Shown: positions 59,397 through 64,000 of the stretch, piece after piece
How the letters are laid out: each line of letters opens with the position of its first letter
Position numbering within the stretch: the first letter of the stretch is position 1
NCBI RefSeq assembly: GCF_000210095.1
Contig: NC_021039.1
Coordinates: 1,046,880 to 1,110,879, forward strand
Reading direction: 5' to 3'
DNA: 64,000 bases
Source of the DNA: Ruminococcus champanellensis 18P13 = JCM 17042
Lineage (GTDB): Bacteria > Bacillota > Clostridia > Oscillospirales > Ruminococcaceae
The notes under the pieces: model-generated
Databases searched by the model: none
What the model was told of the DNA's origin: nothing
The model's input: only the letters and a program-made list of their open reading frames with translations
Program-made: the position numbers and the translations under genes

Positions 59397-60896
59397 ATGA
59401 AAAAAGAATACACAATCAAAGATCTGGTTTATCTGATGCTGGGACGCATTTGGTGGATCATCGGTGCCGCTCTGATCTGCGGGCTGGGGGCGTTTCTGAT
59501 TTCAGATTTTGCGATTCCCAGAAAATATCAGTCCAACGTATCCATGTATGTGCGCAACAAGGAGGATCAGAAACAGGACATCAACAACAGTGACCTGTCC
59601 GTGTCCAAATCCCTGGTCAGCACCTACATTGTCATTCTCAACAATGATGCAGTGATGGAGCAGGTGGGGGAGCAGCTGCTGAAGCAGCATACCCCGGAGG
59701 AGCTGTCCGGCAATTTTACCATAAAAAATGGCAAGATCACCAACGAAAGCCTGAAAAGCGCATTCACCATGGCGGCAGTGAACAATACAGAGGTGTTGAA
59801 GATCACCGCCACCACCAAGAACGCCGCCCTGTCCGCAGAGCTTTGCAACATTATGGCAGATGTGGCACCGGAGGTTCTGATCCGGGTGGTAGGTGCCGGC
59901 TCGGTGGAAAAGATCGGGGATGCCAAGATCTATGAGGCGGCAGTATCCCCCAGTGTCACCAAGAACACTGCCATCGGCTTTGCCGGAGGTGCTTTGCTGG
60001 CAATCCTGGTCATTCTGTTGATTGACTTTTTCGACAATACAGTCCGGGGTACGGAAGAACTCCGGGAGCATTTCAGCAAGCCCATCATTGCGGAGATCCA
60101 GTCCATCGGGGGCAAGGCAAAGAAAAAGAACCGGGGTACGGATGCAGATCGGAAGACCCGGCTGCTGTTCGGCAATGAGAACATTCCCTTTTCCACGGTG
60201 GAGGCATACAAAAGCTTCCGCACCGCCCTGTCCTTCGTCATTTCCACCTGCGACAGCAGGATCGTTGCCATGACCAGTGCGAACCCCAGCGAGGGGAAAT
60301 CCGTTACCGTTGCCAATCTTGCAGTGGCGGTGGCACAGACCGACAAGAAGGTTCTTCTGATCGATGCGGATATGCGCAAGCCCGTGCAGCATAAGTGCTT
60401 CAGGCTGTCCAATAAGGTCGGACTGTCCGATGTGATTACCGGGGACAAGCCTCTGGACAAGGCGCTGAACCGGAACGTGACCGGTAGCCTGGATGTGCTG
60501 ACCTCCGGCACCATTCCCCCCAACCCCTCTGAGCTGCTGGCATCCAGACAGATGAAGGAACTGCTGGAGACGCTGAAGGAGCGGTATGACATGATTCTCA
60601 TCGACTGCGCCCCCATCAACGTAGTGTCCGATGTGGCTGGTCTGTCCCAGGAAATCGCCGGGGTGGTTATGGTGGTGCATTACGGTTTTACCACTTATCC
60701 GGAACTGGACGATGCTGTGAACCGGCTGGCGCTTGCCAACTGCAACGTGCTGGGCTTTGCGGTCAACGAAGTGTCCAGCAAGCACGGGAGCGGCTACTAC
60801 TCCAATTATAAATACAAGTACAAGTATAAATACGACTATCAGTACGGCTCTGCAAAGCAGGCAGAAGAAAAGGAAAAGGCAGGATCCGCATGCTGA
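59397..60896 (+). CDS. Fused Wzz/BY-kinase: polysaccharide chain-length regulator and tyrosine autokinase
   Basis: 499 residues. Membrane helices near 18-38 and 180-200 flank a Wzz extracytoplasmic domain. The kinase has Walker A in SANPSEGKS (about 293-301), A' VLLIDADMRKP and Walker B ILIDCAP. The C-terminal tail is Tyr-rich (YYSNYKYKYKYKYDYQYG). Both domains in one chain resemble the Gram-negative Wzc form; many Gram-positive systems split them. It controls capsule or exopolysaccharide length. The ATG at 59397 follows AAGGATGG; an ATG 12 bases earlier overlaps it. It overlaps the phosphatase gene by 7 bases. Confidence 0.93.
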   Translation: MKKEYTIKDLVYLMLGRIWWIIGAALICGLGAFLISDFAIPRKYQSNVSMYVRNKEDQKQDINNSDLSVSKSLVSTYIVILNNDAVMEQVGEQLLKQHTPEELSGNFTIKNGKITNESLKSAFTMAAVNNTEVLKITATTKNAALSAELCNIMADVAPEVLIRVVGAGSVEKIGDAKIYEAAVSPSVTKNTAIGFAGGALLAILVILLIDFFDNTVRGTEELREHFSKPIIAEIQSIGGKAKKKNRGTDADRKTRLLFGNENIPFSTVEAYKSFRTALSFVISTCDSRIVAMTSANPSEGKSVTVANLAVAVAQTDKKVLLIDADMRKPVQHKCFRLSNKVGLSDVITGDKPLDKALNRNVTGSLDVLTSGTIPPNPSELLASRQMKELLETLKERYDMILIDCAPINVVSDVAGLSQEIAGVVMVVHYGFTTYPELDDAVNRLALANCNVLGFAVNEVSSKHGSGYYSNYKYKYKYKYDYQYGSAKQAEEKEKAGSAC

Positions 60897-61588
60897 CGGA
60901 TGTACACACGCATGTTCTCCCCAATATGGATGACGGCAGTCAGAGCCTGGATATGTCCCTGGAGATGCTGACCCGGCTTCATGCCCAGGGGGTGGAGCGG
61001 GTGGTGGCGACCCCTCATTTTTACCTGCACCGGGAGCCGGATCCGGCAGCGTATCTGACAAAGCGGCAGATGCGCTTTGATGCCCTTGTGGAACAGCAGT
61101 TGCCCATGGAGCTGCGGCTTGGAGCGGAGGTTGCCATTGAGCAGGGTATCAGCGATTTGCCACAGATCAGGGCGTTGGCCATAACCGGAACGGATCTCAT
61201 CCTGCTGGAGCTGCCCTATGTGCCCTATCAGAGCTGGATGGAGCAGGAGGTGCATGCCATTGCCGTGCAGCAGGGTCTGACCCCGGTGATCGCCCATGTG
61301 CATCGGTATCTGATGTGGTATTCCCAGGAGGATCTGGAAACGGTGCTCGGGTGGGACGCCATTTTTCAGATCAATGCAGAGGCATTTGAAAGCTTCCGGC
61401 AGAAGCGGATCGTCAAGGAGCTTTTGAAACGGGGACTGCCGGTGCTCTTTGGCTCGGATTGTCACAATCTGTCTGATCGGCGGCCCAATTTTGATTCCTT
61501 ACTGCGCAAGGCAAAGCCGGAGCTTCTACAGCAGGCGGATCGTCTGTTTGCACAGCATATTCTATCATACAGCACCGCACAGGCATAG
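60890..61588 (+). CDS. CpsB/YwqE-type tyrosine-protein phosphatase
   Basis: 232 residues, PHP metal-dependent phosphatase: DVHTHVLPNMDDG at residues 4-16, ATPHF, HVHRY and GSDCHN supply the metal ligands. It removes phosphate from the C-terminal tyrosines of the kinase encoded just before, with overlapping ATGCTGA start/stop. Plus-strand terminator follows. Confidence 0.95.
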   Translation: MLTDVHTHVLPNMDDGSQSLDMSLEMLTRLHAQGVERVVATPHFYLHREPDPAAYLTKRQMRFDALVEQQLPMELRLGAEVAIEQGISDLPQIRALAITGTDLILLELPYVPYQSWMEQEVHAIAVQQGLTPVIAHVHRYLMWYSQEDLETVLGWDAIFQINAEAFESFRQKRIVKELLKRGLPVLFGSDCHNLSDRRPNFDSLLRKAKPELLQQADRLFAQHILSYSTAQA

Positions 61589-61604
61589 CTTGTGCGGTTT
61601 TTTC
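61574..61604 (+). terminator. Terminator after the phosphatase gene
   Basis: ACCGCACA (61574-61581) pairs with TGTGCGGT (61591-61598), followed by a run of six Ts. The TAG stop lies in the loop. Confidence 0.9.
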
Positions 61605-61624
61605 ATGGATCTGTGCTGTCGAGA

Positions 61625-61653
61625 TTGACATTTTCTCAATTTATATGTATACT
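61625..61653 (+). promoter_or_regulatory. Promoter of the M6 protease gene
   Basis: TTGACA (61625-61630), 17-base spacer, TATACT (61648-61653). Confidence 0.92.
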
Positions 61654-61700
61654 ATTCTTGTGCAAATTGCACGCATTTTTAAAAAGAAAGAAGGAGTGTT

Positions 61701-64000
61701 ATGAAACCAAGAGGATTCCGGCTCTTGACCGCTGCTGTATGCACGGTGTTTCTGCTGCTGGGGGGATATGCCCCTGGGACGGAGCATGCGGACGCTGCTG
61801 TGCAGACTGTGCACAACCTGGTGTTGTTTGCCCAGTTCCAGGGAGAGGATGGCTATAACTTTATGGAGGCGCATACGGCGGAAATGCTGGATTACTGCCG
61901 GAAGGAAAACACCTTCCGCTCCCTGGCAGGGTACATCAACGAAATCTCCTACGGGCAGATGCAGGTGGACTTCGTTTTTCCCCAGCTGGAGGGGGACACC
62001 ATCCTGCCCTACACCATGTCCGGAGAACTGGACAGCTATCACAATCTGGAAACTATGGCTGCAGAAGTGATCTCCCATGTGCCAGTGCCCCGGGATTCCC
62101 GGCTGGATGGAAACGGTGATGGCCTTGTGGATAATATTATCCTAGTAATGGATGCGGACACTGAAACCGCAGAGTCCCTGTTCTGGCCCCGGGCGTTTGC
62201 ACTGCCAGGTATTGGAATCAATGATGTGCAGAGTGGCATGGTGAACATACAGAACAGCGCCACGTTGTTTGGCAGTTCCATCATGGGTGGCGTAGGCGTG
62301 CTGGGGCATGAGTTCCTGCACTCGGTGGGTTACCCGGATCTGTACCGGAACGATGACCGTACTGGAATTCCTGTCGGGATGTGGGACATTATGGCTTCAA
62401 ATTCGATATTTGTGCAGTATCCTCTGGCGTATATGCGGTATAGTGTATCTGGCTGGCTGGATGCGAAAACCGTTACCCAGGACGGAACCTATACTCTGGA
62501 ACCAGCCTCCGCCCGATCCGGCAACCGGTTGTATCTGCTGAAAACGCCTCTGTCGGATACGGAATTTTTCGCTGTGGAATTCCGACAGAAGGGCACACCC
62601 TATTCAGAGGAAATGGACGTGAAGATCTACGGCACCGGCATGGTGGTGTACCGGGTGAACACGGAGATTCACGGCAACCACGGTGCATCCGGAGATCAGA
62701 TCTATGTGTTCCGGCCGGAGGAAACCGGTCTGGACGCCGGGGAAGGGAACCCCTATCTGTCCGCCTACGGGGGAGAGGGTGCGCCGGACAGCATTGGCTC
62801 TTTGGATCCTACAGCTACCATTACGGATGGGGCACTGGTGTATTCGGATGGCACCAACAGCGGCATCCGGCTTTCGGATATCCGGATCGACGGGGATCAG
62901 CTGCACTTTACCGCCCGGTTTCAGGATACTACGGATCGGGATCTTTGGCGAAGCATGCCGGAGGCGGACTGGATGACCGGAGCCTCTGCGCTGGATCTGC
63001 AGGCATCGGACAGCGGTGTGCTGTATATGCTGACGGGTGGAACCGATGGTGCGATCCTCAGCCGGTTGCAGGACAACACCTGGGAACAGGTTAGCAGACT
63101 GCCGGAGCAGGCATATGATCCGAAGCTGTGCATGCGAGGCGAGATTCCCTATGTGCTGTACCAGGACGGCAAGAATTTTTCCTATGTGATCCAATCCTAT
63201 CAGGATGGGACATGGCAGCAACTGACCCGGGGCAGTGAACTGTCTCAGTACCAGGATTTCACTATATGGGGGGATCGACTGTATCTTGCTTACACCACAG
63301 GCTCCTTCCCATATGGGCTTCATGTGTCTGCCTATGATCTGAATACCGGGGAGAAAACCGATTATGAGGATGGCGCCGGGGATGTGTGCAATCTGTCCAT
63401 CGGGGCGGATGATACCAGTGTTGCGGTGGCATACCGGGGGGCGGTGAATAGCACGGCTCCGGCGGTGGATGTGTGGGATGCGCAGGGACACAGAACCATT
63501 TCCCTGTCCGATCAGAGCGCCGGCAGGACGGATCTGATCCGGGGACAGGAGGGGTATTATATTTCTGCCACAGAGCAGGCGGCGGGGCTGTATGCTTTGC
63601 AGAACGGAGAAACGGAACATGCCCTGCTGGGGAATGCCGTCAGCGGCAACTGCTATTACACGGAACTGACCCGGACAGCAGACGGGTTGTATCTCACCGT
63701 CAGCACCCAGAATCCCAGTGACCTGGCGGTGTATCAGTACCGGGACGGTGGATTTGCGAAGCTTGGCAACAGCATTGCCGGTGAAACGGTGGGAGCCGCT
63801 GCAACCGCTGCCGCCGGGGATATGCTGTATGTGGCATACTGCTCGGAGCAGGGCAATGTCCGGATCAAAACATATCGGCTGCGGCAGGATTCCGTTACCG
63901 GAGACGTGAACGGAGACGGAGCGTGTACCGTGGCGGATGCAGTGCTGCTGGGCAGATGGCTGCGCCGGGAGCAGGTATCCCTGGCAAACTGGCGGGCAGG
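61701..64000 (+). CDS. Secreted M6-family metalloprotease with dockerin (partial at right edge)
   Basis: Open from the ATG at 61701 to the window end without a stop. A signal peptide (MKPRGFRLLTAAVCTVFLLL, cleavage near HADA) leads to the protease domain: zinc motif HEFLHSVGYPD from residue 203 and the Met-turn MWDIMA near 226, both typical of immune-inhibitor-A-like M6 proteases. After a beta-rich region of about 350 residues without a recognised fold, residues 734 onward begin GDVNGDGACTVADAVLLG, the first calcium-binding repeat of a type I dockerin. The protein would be secreted and fixed to a scaffoldin. AAGGAG is 4 bases before the ATG. The second dockerin repeat is beyond the window. 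Confidence 0.9.
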   Translation, partial: MKPRGFRLLTAAVCTVFLLLGGYAPGTEHADAAVQTVHNLVLFAQFQGEDGYNFMEAHTAEMLDYCRKENTFRSLAGYINEISYGQMQVDFVFPQLEGDTILPYTMSGELDSYHNLETMAAEVISHVPVPRDSRLDGNGDGLVDNIILVMDADTETAESLFWPRAFALPGIGINDVQSGMVNIQNSATLFGSSIMGGVGVLGHEFLHSVGYPDLYRNDDRTGIPVGMWDIMASNSIFVQYPLAYMRYSVSGWLDAKTVTQDGTYTLEPASARSGNRLYLLKTPLSDTEFFAVEFRQKGTPYSEEMDVKIYGTGMVVYRVNTEIHGNHGASGDQIYVFRPEETGLDAGEGNPYLSAYGGEGAPDSIGSLDPTATITDGALVYSDGTNSGIRLSDIRIDGDQLHFTARFQDTTDRDLWRSMPEADWMTGASALDLQASDSGVLYMLTGGTDGAILSRLQDNTWEQVSRLPEQAYDPKLCMRGEIPYVLYQDGKNFSYVIQSYQDGTWQQLTRGSELSQYQDFTIWGDRLYLAYTTGSFPYGLHVSAYDLNTGEKTDYEDGAGDVCNLSIGADDTSVAVAYRGAVNSTAPAVDVWDAQGHRTISLSDQSAGRTDLIRGQEGYYISATEQAAGLYALQNGETEHALLGNAVSGNCYYTELTRTADGLYLTVSTQNPSDLAVYQYRDGGFAKLGNSIAGETVGAAATAAAGDMLYVAYCSEQGNVRIKTYRLRQDSVTGDVNGDGACTVADAVLLGRWLRREQVSLANWRA

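Overview
The window looks like chromosome of a Gram-positive anaerobe of the Ruminococcus / Oscillospiraceae kind. Pointers are a secreted metalloprotease ending in a type I dockerin repeat (cellulosome attachment), a T-box leader, a zinc-type ribosomal protein L33, SpoVG, BofA and SpoVB-like proteins, an FtsEX / M23 hydrolase / CtpA cluster, strong AGGAGG ribosome-binding sites and many TTGACA-17-TATAAT-type promoters. There is no phage, transposase, CRISPR array, rRNA or tRNA gene.

Layout. 1-5500: visibly AT-richer than the rest, with surface-polysaccharide genes (Wzx-like flippase, nucleotide-sugar epimerase, UDP-glucose dehydrogenase, CapF-like reductase). 5500-10300: a 1484-residue secreted protein with GLUG-type repeats and five exact-length 50-residue Cys repeats. 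10300-13300: zinc-ribbon membrane protein, CPBP-like membrane protein, tadA, and an orphan zinc/manganese-type ABC ATPase behind a Fur-family box. 13300-15700 (minus): rpmG-secE-nusG-rplK-rplA. 16000-20200: ddl, murI, DUF1934, argS. 20400-25900: CdaR/PucR-type regulator, ftsE-ftsX, M23 hydrolase, ctpA. 25900-27250 (minus): four small genes ending with bofA. 27300-31000: phosphodiesterase, YfhO, NudF. 31000-33500: spoVG (minus), murC, a LexA-like regulator without its catalytic pair.

33500-36170 is the most interesting stretch: a complete T-box leader whose structure predicts an isoleucine (AUC) specifier, placed directly before a gene fusing an XRE DNA-binding domain, a cupin and an acyl-CoA synthetase. 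An attractive reading is tRNA-Ile-sensing control of 2-methylbutyrate activation for isoleucine synthesis by reductive carboxylation, a route known in rumen bacteria.

36170-43100 (minus): TIGR01212 radical SAM gene with a leader full of inverted repeats, fba, a lipoprotein with two TPM-like domains, and a GntR/ABC operon. 43200-47600: CE2-like esterase, a CmpB-like membrane protein, KtrA-type protein, an unknown gene and a SpoVB/MurJ-family flippase. 47700-52150: aminotransferase, unknown gene, trpS, mazG, hup, rqcP. 52170-59180 (minus): GH1 glucosidase and a radC-uvrB-uvrA unit. 59300-61600: fused tyrosine kinase/chain-length regulator and its PHP phosphatase. 61700 to the end: the dockerin-bearing M6 protease, cut by the window edge. 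It has no in-window stop codon.

A family of imperfect hairpins with GGCTTTGC arms occurs at five places, in one case forming the 3' end of a coding region.
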